A DNA stretch of 43,825 nucleotides from RGIG5579 sp045602025 (GTDB lineage: Bacteria; Bacillota; Clostridia; Oscillospirales; SIG627): contig JAZSAT010000041.1 of assembly GCA_045602025.1 (NCBI GenBank), positions 1 to 43,825 on the forward strand, given 5' to 3'. Below are positions 24,824 through 32,964 of the stretch, piece after piece. Each line of letters starts with the position of its first letter. The first letter of the stretch is position 1. A program made the position numbers and the translations under genes. The notes beneath the pieces are model-generated. The model searched no databases and was not told where the DNA came from. It saw only the letters and a program-made list of their open reading frames with translations.

Positions 24824-25198
24824 ATGAAAATTCAAGAATCAGGTCAAATGTACTTGGAGTCTATTTTTCTTTTAAATCAAAAAAATCCAAATGTCCGTTC
24901 CGTTGATGTTGCATTGTTTACCGGCTATTCCAAGCCGAGTGTTTCAAGAGCAATGGGTCTTTTAAAAAAGGCAAATTTGATTTCCATTTCTGATGAAGGC
25001 TTTATTACACTGACTGCTGAGGGTGAACGGATTGCTGAGAGTATGTATGAAAGACATACTCTTTTAACGGATCTTTTTGTTTCACTCGGAGTTTCCAAAG
25101 AAATCGCTACCGAAGATGCTTGTAAAATTGAGCATGTGATCAGCGACGAAAGCTTTTTGGCTTTAAAAAAGCATTTTAAGAAAATTCTCGATCGTTAA
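24824..25198 (+). CDS. DtxR/MntR-family metal-dependent regulator, short form
   Basis: A 124-residue protein with an N-terminal winged helix-turn-helix (residues 1-65; recognition helix SKPSVSRAMGLLKK) and the helical dimerisation and metal-binding domain. It lacks the third SH3-like domain, as MntR does. Metal ligand positions follow DtxR/IdeR rather than MntR: Met9 (GQMYLES), Cys100, Glu103 and His104 (ACKIEHVIS), with His78 retained. That points to iron or a related metal, though other metals are possible. It lies 15 bases after glxK. No palindromic operator was found nearby, and no metal transporter is adjacent, so its targets are unknown. Confidence 0.85.
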   Translation: MKIQESGQMYLESIFLLNQKNPNVRSVDVALFTGYSKPSVSRAMGLLKKANLISISDEGFITLTAEGERIAESMYERHTLLTDLFVSLGVSKEIATEDACKIEHVISDESFLALKKHFKKILDR

Positions 25199-25240
25199 AT
25201 TTTTGATCTCTGCAGTTGAGTTTTCTCCTATGCGCGAATA

Positions 25241-25269
25241 TTGACGAAAATTCTCATTTATGGTATCCT
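25241..25269 (+). promoter_or_regulatory. Promoter of the 1,392-residue protein gene
   Basis: TTGACG at 25241-25246, 17-base spacer, TATCCT at 25264-25269 with extended -10 (TGG). Transcription would start about 20 bases before the ATG. Confidence 0.7.
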
Positions 25270-25295
25270 TAATGTAATTCGTTTTGGGGTTTTTA

Positions 25296-28200
25296 ATGGA
25301 AAGCTTGTTTAAGATTAAACTAAATTACAAAAAGAATTATAGCTATGGCGCTTTTTTTGCCGGGTTTGACCTGTTTGATTCTCTCTATATTGAGAATCAG
25401 TCTGACCTGGCTTTTTCTGCGTTGCAAATCCGCGTAATTTCTTCCCCGAATGTACTGTTGACCGCAGATGCAAATATCGACTATTTAGCCCCCTTCGGGT
25501 ATCGTCACCTTTCTTGTGATTTTGTTCGTCCGGATATTTCTCACTTGATCTCTACGAAAAATATTTTCGATGTTTGCATTACAGTTTGCATTTATTCTGA
25601 TGACGGAAAACTTTTAGCTTCCTCTGATTTTTCTTGCAAGATTCTTCCTTATCATTACTTTTCTGGTACAGAGGATATGATTGAAAGTGCTGCTTTCTTT
25701 GTTACGCCTTCTCAGCCTGAACTTTCAATGATTGAACCGTCTAACGCTTCAACAGACCCTGTAGATTTTTCCCATCAGGTTTATGATAATATCAAAGAAC
25801 TCAGAATTACATATTTTCCGGAGAATTACTGTGGCAAAACTGCTTTGCCTGTCAGACTTTGTGAAAGGGTTTTAAAGGATAGATTTGCCAACTCCCTTGA
25901 GCTTTCTCTTTTGTTTGCTTCGGCTCTTGAAAGAGGCGGTCTTTTTCCTGTTGTTTTGTTTGGTGAAAAGGGAAAGGTGTACAGCGGCTTTTCTGTAAAA
26001 AGAAACGAGACTACCACTGTACAGGTTTTTGGAAAAAACGAACATAATTTCGAAGACTATTATCTGATCGACGGCAATAACCTTGCGTACGGTAGCAATC
26101 TTTCATTTGACACAGCTCTGTTTCAAGCGAAAAACGCACTGAAACTCAGTGATGAAAAGATAATCCTTTTGGATATTTTCTCTGCAAGAAAACATCATAT
26201 TTTGCCCCTTCCTTCCAGAATTTTTGATAAGGGAAACTATACTTTTTCAGAAAAGCATGATGAAGAAAAACAGCGTGATTTTTCTGATTACGATCTTCTT
26301 TGGAAGTCCTATTCTGAGGATGACCGCGTGAAAGCGATCCTCTTAGGCGGCGCTCTTTCCGCTGGTGGAAAAAAGACTTCGATCCCTTTTCAGCCTGAAC
26401 TTGATATGAACCAGAATAAGATCCTTTCCAAGGTTCTTGCCGGCGATTTTACTTTAATTCGTGCACAGACCGGTGTCGGTGTTTCTACGCTGTTTGCGAA
26501 GGCTTGTGCTATGAAAATGAAGAGTCACCGCAATGTTTTATACATTACGGATGAGAATTATCATCCGGATAGCTTTGAATCGATTACTCGTAGAATGTTT
26601 GATCAGAGTTTTGTTTGGAATTTATTGAAGGATCAGAACAAAACTTATAGAAAAGATGAGATTTCCTCGTCTTTTGTTGAGCAAACAGAGCTTTTTGCTG
26701 ATCAAGAAGAGGTTAAACGAATTTTAGAGCGGATAGACGGCTATTATTCTGACCTTGAAGGGGATAAAAGCATTGTTTCTTCTTTTTTGGTGGCTTCTGA
26801 ACGGTATGATCAACTTCAGGATGCAAACGATTCAATTGTATTTTCGCCCGAACAGGTCGGCCTTCTTTCCGACGATGAAGTTCAGGAATGGTTTTCAAGC
26901 GTAAATGATATTGTTAAATCTCTTAATGAAATAGGGAATATCTCGGAGCATCCTCTTCTTCTTGTTCGTAACAAGAATTTTTCCTATGAATACAAATCAA
27001 AACTGATTCGTTCATTTGAGAGCTTTTTACGCTGTATTGAGAATATTGTTTCTGTCCGCGATCAGATTTTGCCGATGTTTTCGTCGATTGACACTCTTTC
27101 TACCGGTGCTGATATTTGTGCCTTTTGTGACCTTTATCGCCTTTTTTGTGAGTTTAGTACCATCCCTGAAGGCTTCTTTATGAAGCCGGATGCGATTGAG
27201 GGATATTTTAAAAAAGCAACCAGCTTAATTCAGGCAAAAGAAGAAAACGATCGCATTTATCAGACCGTAAAGGTCAGCTTTCACGAGTCTGTTTTGGATT
27301 TGGATGCATCTAACCTTTATACCAAGTTTCTATCCTTGGCCGGTGATAAGAGCTTTAAAGCGATTTCACAAAAGCACAGCATTTTAAAATCTGTAAAAAG
27401 ATATTTAAAGCCTAACTGTGATGTTGAAAATATTGAGTTCATTCTTTCAAGACTTGATGTTTATCAAAAAAATTGTGCTTATATCAGTGAAGTGAAATCC
27501 TTCGTTTTTTCATTGCTTTCTTTATCTGAAGTAAATGAAGATGCTTCCTGGAAGGACCTTCCTGTTGTTGCTGACCTTTGTTATCAGTGCTACGCAGTTT
27601 TTCAATCATCGTTTGATATTCAAAAGCTTTTCACTTTTGTTGGGGATTTTATCAAAGCAAAGAATTATCCCGGCATTTTCGAAAAAGTACAGATGCTTCG
27701 AGAATATGTAGAAGAATTTTTCTCTTTAAAAAAGGAGATCGAACGTCTCGTTCAAAATGAGATCGACTTTTTCTATCCGGTTTCCTTCGGTGAAGATTTC
27801 TTTTCTTACATATACAGAAGGTTTACCGAGGTTCTTTCTGCATCCGATCAATTAAAAAATTGGTGTAATTGGCTTTCTGTAAAAGAAAAAGCTATCAGTA
27901 TCGGTCTTAAGAATATTGTAATTGCCATTGAAAACGGTAAGGTTGAGAATGAGGAATTAAAGCATAGCTTTCTTCGTGCATTTTTTAAAGCCGTATGTGA
28001 ATATAACTACATCTCTCATTCTGATTTAATTCCGGAGCATTTTGAGATTGAGAAAGCGGAAAGTGAGTTTAAAAAACTATCTGCAAAGGTTTTATCCAAA
28101 CAAAAGGACGAGCTCGATTCTATCCTCTCATATGCCCGTTTCGATGGTCTGAGAGAGGTTGAAAAAGCTTCATTTACACCTGAGGATTTGCTTCAAAATA

Positions 28201-29474
28201 AGAAAGCGTTTTCTTCCATTTTTCCTTGCGTTATTTCAAACTGCAAAAAGGCTAAGGAGCTTTTCTCGGATAAACGGCACTTTTTTGATTTGATTCTTGT
28301 TGAATCGAGAAATGCTCTTTCTCTTGAAGATATGCTTTGGATGTTTTACTCCGGAAAGCAAGTTGCTTTTGCAGGATTGCCTTCACTATCAAATCATTAT
28401 GTAAATATTGAGTTTGATTTAGCCGGCAGTGCCTTTGATTATTTGTGGAAGGTTACGGATGAGAAATACAGTCTTTCTGCGTCCTATTATTCAACGCCTC
28501 TTCTAACAGGCCTTAAAAACGCTTATTATTCTAACATTAGCTCCGATATTCGCTACTATTCTGTACCCGCTACCTCTTTTGAAGCATTTTCAGAACTTCG
28601 TGTGGTTCCGGGAAGCTTTGGCGGCGAATATCCCGGTGCCAATTTCTATGAAGCGCAAATTGCAGTAGATGAAATTATTTCTTTTGCTCTTTCTGATCGA
28701 GATAAAAATACCATTGGTGTTGTTACTTCTACCATAGAGCAAAAAAAATTGATCCTTCGCTTGCTTGCACAAAAGCTTCGTCATCAAGAGGATCTGGCAC
28801 AGTATTTTACTGATTTCAATCGTTTTTACATCACTTCGATTAATGAAACGCTTTATCCCTGTGATAGAATTATTTATTCTGCAACTTTTGCTACGGATCG
28901 CAGTGTCCCCGGATCAAGAATTCATTACACTTATCTTGATTTTGGCGGAAATGATCCGGTAAAACTTCTTGGAAATGTGCTTTCCTGTGCAAAAAAAGAG
29001 ATTCTTGTTTTAACAAGCTTTACCAAGGACGATCTTTTGCATTCTCCGACGCTTTTGCCTGTAAATGCGGCGTTTTCGTATTTGTTTGACGCATTGAATG
29101 CGCCTCGTGTCAACAATACATTTCGTGTTATCGGTCAGCAGGATGAAACAGCTCAGATCAAACGGTTGCGCACAGAATTGGAAGACCGTGGCTATCAAAC
29201 GCTTTCCGGTGTTCAAAGCGGCCGCTATTATATTGATCTTGCTGTCGTTGATAAAAACTCTAAGTTTGTTCTCGGTATCATTTCCGATCAATCGGTTTTA
29301 AGACAGCAGAATAATATTTCGGCTATTGAAATGGGTAATGCCGATTATTTTTCTAAAAATGGCTGGTCTTTGTATCGTATGAGATCAGCTGAGTGCTTTG
29401 ACTCCTTTGAAGGTGTTTTGCAAAATATACTTCAGTTTTTACAAAAGGGGAATTTGGATAAGGAACTTTTGTAA
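25296..29474 (+). CDS. Large protein with degenerate transglutaminase-like, SF1-helicase and Vsr-type nuclease domains
   Basis: A 1,392-residue protein, open without interruption, whose order matches the DUF4011-associated superfamily 1 helicases but without the DUF4011 domain itself. An N-terminal beta-rich region (1-150) is followed by a transglutaminase-like domain (about 165-300) where the catalytic Cys is Ser200 and the His is Lys227. Helicase block 1 begins near residue 375; Walker A reads AQTGVGVS (390-397) with Val396 in place of Lys. A long helical insert follows. Walker B reads LILVESR with Val1002 for the Asp; motif III is GLPSL (Asp lost, 1027-1031); motif VI has Cys1231 for Arg. 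The C-terminal nuclease-like domain keeps Asp1314 and Asp1331 but has Ile1329 for Glu. It looks like a conserved pseudoenzyme. The biological role is unknown. Confidence 0.7.
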   Translation: MESLFKIKLNYKKNYSYGAFFAGFDLFDSLYIENQSDLAFSALQIRVISSPNVLLTADANIDYLAPFGYRHLSCDFVRPDISHLISTKNIFDVCITVCIYSDDGKLLASSDFSCKILPYHYFSGTEDMIESAAFFVTPSQPELSMIEPSNASTDPVDFSHQVYDNIKELRITYFPENYCGKTALPVRLCERVLKDRFANSLELSLLFASALERGGLFPVVLFGEKGKVYSGFSVKRNETTTVQVFGKNEHNFEDYYLIDGNNLAYGSNLSFDTALFQAKNALKLSDEKIILLDIFSARKHHILPLPSRIFDKGNYTFSEKHDEEKQRDFSDYDLLWKSYSEDDRVKAILLGGALSAGGKKTSIPFQPELDMNQNKILSKVLAGDFTLIRAQTGVGVSTLFAKACAMKMKSHRNVLYITDENYHPDSFESITRRMFDQSFVWNLLKDQNKTYRKDEISSSFVEQTELFADQEEVKRILERIDGYYSDLEGDKSIVSSFLVASERYDQLQDANDSIVFSPEQVGLLSDDEVQEWFSSVNDIVKSLNEIGNISEHPLLLVRNKNFSYEYKSKLIRSFESFLRCIENIVSVRDQILPMFSSIDTLSTGADICAFCDLYRLFCEFSTIPEGFFMKPDAIEGYFKKATSLIQAKEENDRIYQTVKVSFHESVLDLDASNLYTKFLSLAGDKSFKAISQKHSILKSVKRYLKPNCDVENIEFILSRLDVYQKNCAYISEVKSFVFSLLSLSEVNEDASWKDLPVVADLCYQCYAVFQSSFDIQKLFTFVGDFIKAKNYPGIFEKVQMLREYVEEFFSLKKEIERLVQNEIDFFYPVSFGEDFFSYIYRRFTEVLSASDQLKNWCNWLSVKEKAISIGLKNIVIAIENGKVENEELKHSFLRAFFKAVCEYNYISHSDLIPEHFEIEKAESEFKKLSAKVLSKQKDELDSILSYARFDGLREVEKASFTPEDLLQNKKAFSSIFPCVISNCKKAKELFSDKRHFFDLILVESRNALSLEDMLWMFYSGKQVAFAGLPSLSNHYVNIEFDLAGSAFDYLWKVTDEKYSLSASYYSTPLLTGLKNAYYSNISSDIRYYSVPATSFEAFSELRVVPGSFGGEYPGANFYEAQIAVDEIISFALSDRDKNTIGVVTSTIEQKKLILRLLAQKLRHQEDLAQYFTDFNRFYITSINETLYPCDRIIYSATFATDRSVPGSRIHYTYLDFGGNDPVKLLGNVLSCAKKEILVLTSFTKDDLLHSPTLLPVNAAFSYLFDALNAPRVNNTFRVIGQQDETAQIKRLRTELEDRGYQTLSGVQSGRYYIDLAVVDKNSKFVLGIISDQSVLRQQNNISAIEMGNADYFSKNGWSLYRMRSAECFDSFEGVLQNILQFLQKGNLDKELL

Positions 29475-29522
29475 TATCTGACCATTGATTATCATATCCT
29501 TTGAAAAAAAGGAGGCTTTTCA

Positions 29523-29948
29523 ATGGATCAATTACAGAATAAACCAAATAATTTTCTAAAAAAAGTACTGATATCTCTTATTTCTACCGGTGTTTTTTTT
29601 ATTGTTTTGTGCTTTGCTTTCGCTTATTTTCTAAGAAAGCTTCCACATTTTGAGAATTTTTATGCTTATGTTCCCTGGATACTTGTGGCTTTATGTGTAC
29701 TGTTTCTTTCCATCTTCAGCAAGTCAATGGGAAAGGACTCGGTTTTAATTTCCCTTATTGCCGCGAGTATTCTTGGTATTTTGTTTTTAATAATTGGTTT
29801 TTTACTTGGAATAGAACATAAATACTTTCCGCTTGTATTAACGAGAGTTGTTTTATTTATTATCGGATCTGTTTCTTTAACGCTGATTCTTATTCATACA
29901 AAGCGAAGAAAAAGATCTTCAGGCAAGAAATTCAAATTTTCAAAATAA
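29523..29948 (+). CDS. Four-helix membrane protein, family uncertain
   Basis: A 141-residue protein with about four membrane helices (near residues 14-36, 46-62, 70-92, 100-122) and strongly basic tails on both ends. In size and topology it resembles the TIGR04086/YrzE-type small membrane proteins of Firmicutes, but I cannot confirm that from motifs. The AAAGGAGG ribosome site at 29508-29514 is strong. It begins 48 bases after the large protein gene and is followed within ten bases by the next gene, so 29523-31306 is probably one operon, perhaps extending back to the large gene since no terminator is seen between. Confidence 0.72.
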   Translation: MDQLQNKPNNFLKKVLISLISTGVFFIVLCFAFAYFLRKLPHFENFYAYVPWILVALCVLFLSIFSKSMGKDSVLISLIAASILGILFLIIGFLLGIEHKYFPLVLTRVVLFIIGSVSLTLILIHTKRRKRSSGKKFKFSK

Positions 29949-29957
29949 GGTGTTTTG

Positions 29958-30578
29958 ATGAAAAAGGATGTTTTAAAGAAAAAGATCTTCATAATCAGCT
30001 TTGCTTGTGTTTTAATATTGGCGGCTCTTGCTGTTCTTGTATTTTTCATTTTTTCTGATTTTTCAGGAGATGAGCCTGAAGAGAAAAAAAATGAGATTCA
30101 ATACCATTTACCTTCATATGATAAAAATATCTTCGAAAACAAGGCATATCTTGAGTTTCAAAGAGATTTGATTTTCGGCTTTGGCGGTGTGGAACAAGTA
30201 TATTCCTTTGATGAACTTGATGAGGTAAGTCCGGAGTGCGGATTTTTTCTCTCTTACTTCCAAACCGTTATTAATGGTGATTATGAAAAATATCCCGACT
30301 TTTTTTTAGAAGGTATTTTGGAAGAAAAACCGAAGTTTACTATGCAAATGATTTATGAGCCGTATGTCAAATTTCACTCTGAAAGCAAAGATAAAATAAA
30401 CGGCGAGGAAGTTGTTTTGCAGAATTATCTTGTACAGTACAAAATTTTTAAAAATAACGGTACTTTCCGCAAGGGTGTGTCGTCAAACACAGCGGTTCCT
30501 CAAATTTATCAGTTGCTTCGCGGAGAGGACGGTAATTATAGAATCTATAGAATTCTCGAGATTGAGGTTCAGGAATGA
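29958..30578 (+). CDS. Unrecognised membrane-anchored extracellular protein
   Basis: Not recognised. The 206-residue protein has a Lys-rich start, one hydrophobic helix (residues 10-32), an acidic linker, then a soluble domain (about 55-206) that should be outside the cell. The soluble part shows pairs of aromatic residues and a region (SYFQTVINGDYEKYPDFF) reminiscent of small alpha/beta domains in secreted Firmicute proteins, but no catalytic motif. The ATG at 29958 is preferred over the TTG at 29955, with AAGGTG just upstream. Its last four bases overlap the birA start (ATGA). Confidence 0.72.
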   Translation: MKKDVLKKKIFIISFACVLILAALAVLVFFIFSDFSGDEPEEKKNEIQYHLPSYDKNIFENKAYLEFQRDLIFGFGGVEQVYSFDELDEVSPECGFFLSYFQTVINGDYEKYPDFFLEGILEEKPKFTMQMIYEPYVKFHSESKDKINGEEVVLQNYLVQYKIFKNNGTFRKGVSSNTAVPQIYQLLRGEDGNYRIYRILEIEVQE

Positions 30579-31306
30579 AGATAGATCCAAAAAAAATTCA
30601 ATATAATTTGCCGTTTGATGTGGAATATTTTGATGAAATAGATTCGACAAGTTTATATTTAATTTGCAAAATCAAAGAAAAAAAGCCCGTACCCGGGCTT
30701 GTGATTGCCGATATGCAAACAAACGGTCAAGGAAGGGTAGGAAAGAGCTTTTACTCTCCTGCCTCTACCGGACTGTATTTAACCTTCTGTTTTTCTAAAA
30801 ACGAATTTTTATGCGATCATATTACGCCCCGTATCGCTTTAGCTGTTTCTAAATCGATCCTTTCATCTCTTGGCATTGACTGTGGTTTAAAATGGGTCAA
30901 TGATATCTATTTGAATGGAAAAAAGGTCGCAGGTGTTCTGTGCCAAAGTGTGGAAGAATACTTTTTATTTGGAATTGGGATCAATATTTTGTGTCCGGAG
31001 ACGGTACCTGAGAAACTGAAAAAAAGACTCGGGTATCTTTTAGATGCTTGTTCTGTGGATCTGTGTCAAGAATTAATTGTTTCGCTTTACAAAAATATTT
31101 TTGATATTGCAAAAGTGAAGACTCCTGATTTGTTAAAATCTTACAGAGAGCATTGCGTTCATATTGGAAAAGAGATAGAAATTCAAAAGGATTCAAGATT
31201 TTTCAGTGGCGTTTGTGTTGGTATTGATGATGATTTTTCCCTTTTGGTTGATATTGATGGGGAAGTTTCTCGTTTTTCATCCGGTTATATGAAATTGAAA
31301 ATATAA
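30575..31306 (+). CDS. birA: Biotin--[acetyl-CoA-carboxylase] ligase without DNA-binding domain
   Basis: Attaches biotin to the carrier lysine of carboxylases through biotinyl-AMP. Seen: DEIDSTS near residue 21, the biotinyl-AMP loop TNGQGRVGKSFYSP, GLKWVNDIYLNGKKVAGVL with the catalytic lysine, and FGIGINI. The N-terminal winged-helix repressor domain of bifunctional BirA is absent, so this is the group I form and should not regulate biotin genes. Length is 243, and a small C-terminal SH3-like domain (from about residue 195) is present. It overlaps the preceding gene by four bases and ends at a bidirectional terminator. Confidence 0.93.
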   Translation: MKIDPKKIQYNLPFDVEYFDEIDSTSLYLICKIKEKKPVPGLVIADMQTNGQGRVGKSFYSPASTGLYLTFCFSKNEFLCDHITPRIALAVSKSILSSLGIDCGLKWVNDIYLNGKKVAGVLCQSVEEYFLFGIGINILCPETVPEKLKKRLGYLLDACSVDLCQELIVSLYKNIFDIAKVKTPDLLKSYREHCVHIGKEIEIQKDSRFFSGVCVGIDDDFSLLVDIDGEVSRFSSGYMKLKI

Positions 31307-31335
31307 AAAAAGCAGGCACTAAGCCTGCTTTTTTT
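31305..31335. terminator. Bidirectional terminator after birA
   Basis: Stem AAGCAGGC / GCCTGCTT extended by A/T pairs (31305-31317 with 31323-31335), five-base loop, T7 on the plus strand and T7 on the minus strand. The stop codon of the small minus-strand gene overlaps its right edge. Confidence 0.9.
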
Positions 31336-31435
31336 ATAGATACATCAATGCTTGAACAAAGAGAGTTAAAACAAAGAGAAGTGCAAGAACGATCGCAAGG
31401 ATTCTGACGAACCATTTTTTAAAATTCTTTTTCAT
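31334..31435 (-). CDS. 33-residue single-helix membrane peptide
   Basis: A short reading frame with gene-like features: ATG at 31435, GAAAGG upstream on the minus strand, a basic start (MKKNFKKWFVR), one hydrophobic helix (ILAIVLALLFVLTLFVQAL) and a TAA stop placed at the edge of the terminator. It lies 14 bases downstream of the solute-binding lipoprotein gene on the same strand and should share its transcript. Small one-helix proteins of this kind (often 30-40 residues) are common in Clostridia; the function is unknown. It could also be a chance frame, but the fit of ribosome site, hydrophobic profile and terminator argues otherwise. Confidence 0.6.
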   Translation of the reverse strand: MKKNFKKWFVRILAIVLALLFVLTLFVQALMYL

Positions 31436-31449
31436 AATAAAAACCTTTC

Positions 31450-32865
31450 TTAAATTTTTGAATCTAAAAAGCTGTTTAGCATTATAGAATACTGATCATA
31501 TAGAGAATTAAAATCGCTGTCTGTCGTAATTACTCTGTAAAGTAAAGTTTGTGTGGCGGCAGGGAAAGAAGAACTCATGGTTTCGAAAAAGTGAGCTGCT
31601 TCATAATAGGGTGCTTCAATCACTTTCTCCATCATTTTCAAATCTGCTTCTGAATTTAAAAAAAGATTTAGGTAAGACTGCGTTTTTAATTTTTGATTCA
31701 AGCCTTCGGATGCTGAGAACAAAGCTTCGGTAACCATACCTGAAAAGGTAAGATCCTTTGTTCCTTTGGCAAATCCAGCATATAGAAAGCCTTCGCTGAG
31801 AAAAGAGTAATGCTTGGTTTGATTGATATCAAGCTTTGGAATCGGAACGATACCCCAATCAATGCCGAAGCCTGTTACTTTATCTGCAGAGGATAGGGGA
31901 GCTATATAAAAGAAGCTTTCACCGTTTTGGAAAGTATTTAAAGCGTTTTCGGTATCGTTTGAGTAAGATGAGCTTTTAAAAAAGATATTGTTTACGCTTG
32001 TTATGAAGCGCTGCGTGTGTTCGTGATGAAAGACAAGCTCGGGTCTTTTTCCGTAGCTGTTGTCAAGGAACTGAAATCCCGTAGAAGCCCAAAAGATGTT
32101 GATTAGGTTTTCGTTCGTATCTTCTGAGGTAATGCCGCTCATTTTATGACCTTCAGCGCGCATGATGGAATAAACCTCTTCCGCATAGATTAAAAAGTTT
32201 TCCATATCCCACTGGTTTTCATTTACAAGCTGGTAAATATCGGGAAGTTGAGTTTTTTTAAGGAGCTCCTTGTTAAAAAAGATTGCATAACAGTCTTCCG
32301 GTTTATAGGTAAAATCTCCGGAAAAGCCGTAAGAGTAATTTCCTAAAGTAGTGCTTTCTATGGCGTTTTGAAAATAGTATGGTGCATCAAAATCCAAATA
32401 GGGAACGGAGCGAACATTGATCAGGGAATCGTTTGCTGCAAGAATCTGAAAAGCCTTGTCTTGCAAAATAACAAGGTCACAGTAATCGGTTCCTGCAAGT
32501 GCTTCTGTTTTGATTCGGTCTCCGATTGTTGGTAATCCGCTTTCGTCCGTTAAAGACAGCTTGATATTGTATTTTTTTTCAATCGCGGCGTTTCTTAAAT
32601 AATATTCTTTTCCAACTACACTGTTTGTGTTTGACGAAAAAATAAGCTGAGCTGAATCGGTCGCAATTTTAAATTTTTTATTTTTGAAATTCTTTTCGGG
32701 TAGATTCTGAATTTTGTCGTAATAAGGGTTTTCTTCACTTTTTTCTTCCGTTTCAGAATTTTTTATATCAGTTTTCTCGGGTTTCTCAGCGGGAGAACAG
32801 GAAGAAAAAAAGAGGAAAATCATAGAAAAAAAGAGCGCTAAAATCCGTTTGAATCGATTACTCAT
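31450..32865 (-). CDS. Extracellular solute-binding lipoprotein (family 1-like)
   Basis: A 471-residue lipoprotein: basic start, hydrophobic signal, and lipobox FFSSC with the lipid-carrying cysteine near residue 23, then an acidic linker. The mature part resembles sugar-type ABC binding proteins (YNIKLSL..., DLVILQDK, FFNKELLKKTQLPDIYQLV..., WGIVPIPKLD). That last segment, which reads G-I-V-P-x-P-K, is typical of family 1 binding proteins. No permease or ATPase genes are adjacent, so it is an orphan whose partner transporter, if any, is elsewhere. Its ligand is unknown. The promoter is at 32889-32917 and abuts that of ispD. Confidence 0.82.
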   Translation of the reverse strand: MSNRFKRILALFFSMIFLFFSSCSPAEKPEKTDIKNSETEEKSEENPYYDKIQNLPEKNFKNKKFKIATDSAQLIFSSNTNSVVGKEYYLRNAAIEKKYNIKLSLTDESGLPTIGDRIKTEALAGTDYCDLVILQDKAFQILAANDSLINVRSVPYLDFDAPYYFQNAIESTTLGNYSYGFSGDFTYKPEDCYAIFFNKELLKKTQLPDIYQLVNENQWDMENFLIYAEEVYSIMRAEGHKMSGITSEDTNENLINIFWASTGFQFLDNSYGKRPELVFHHEHTQRFITSVNNIFFKSSSYSNDTENALNTFQNGESFFYIAPLSSADKVTGFGIDWGIVPIPKLDINQTKHYSFLSEGFLYAGFAKGTKDLTFSGMVTEALFSASEGLNQKLKTQSYLNLFLNSEADLKMMEKVIEAPYYEAAHFFETMSSSFPAATQTLLYRVITTDSDFNSLYDQYSIMLNSFLDSKI

Positions 32866-32888
32866 AACTCACCACTTTCTTTTCAATA

Positions 32889-32917
32889 ATTCTAACAAAA
32901 GAGGACTTGAAAGTCAA
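32889..32917 (-). promoter_or_regulatory. Promoter of the solute-binding lipoprotein gene
   Basis: On the minus strand: TTGACT (32912-32917), 17-base spacer, TAGAAT (32889-32894) with extended -10 (TGT). Its -35 box shares base 32912 with the -35 box of the divergent ispD promoter. Confidence 0.82.
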
Positions 32918-32935
32918 GAGATTGTGTATTATAAT
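32907..32935 (+). promoter_or_regulatory. Promoter of ispD-ispF
   Basis: TTGAAA at 32907-32912, 17-base spacer, TATAAT at 32930-32935. The -35 region lies in a palindrome CTTGA-AAG-TCAAG (32906-32918) shared with the divergent promoter. Confidence 0.82.
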
Positions 32936-32964
32936 GAAATAAAATATAATGATGTGAGGAAAGA

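Noticed and set aside
25296..29474. Large protein as an active antiviral helicase-nuclease defence system
   Set aside because: The Walker A lysine, Walker B aspartate, motif VI arginine and the nuclease glutamate are all missing at the positions I can align, and no other defence gene is nearby, so an active ATP-driven defence enzyme is not supported.
8561..31335. Hairpins as possible CRISPR repeats or mobile-element ends
   Set aside because: Each is a single stem-loop with a T run at a gene end; there is no regular repeat-spacer pattern and no transposase or Cas-like gene in the window.
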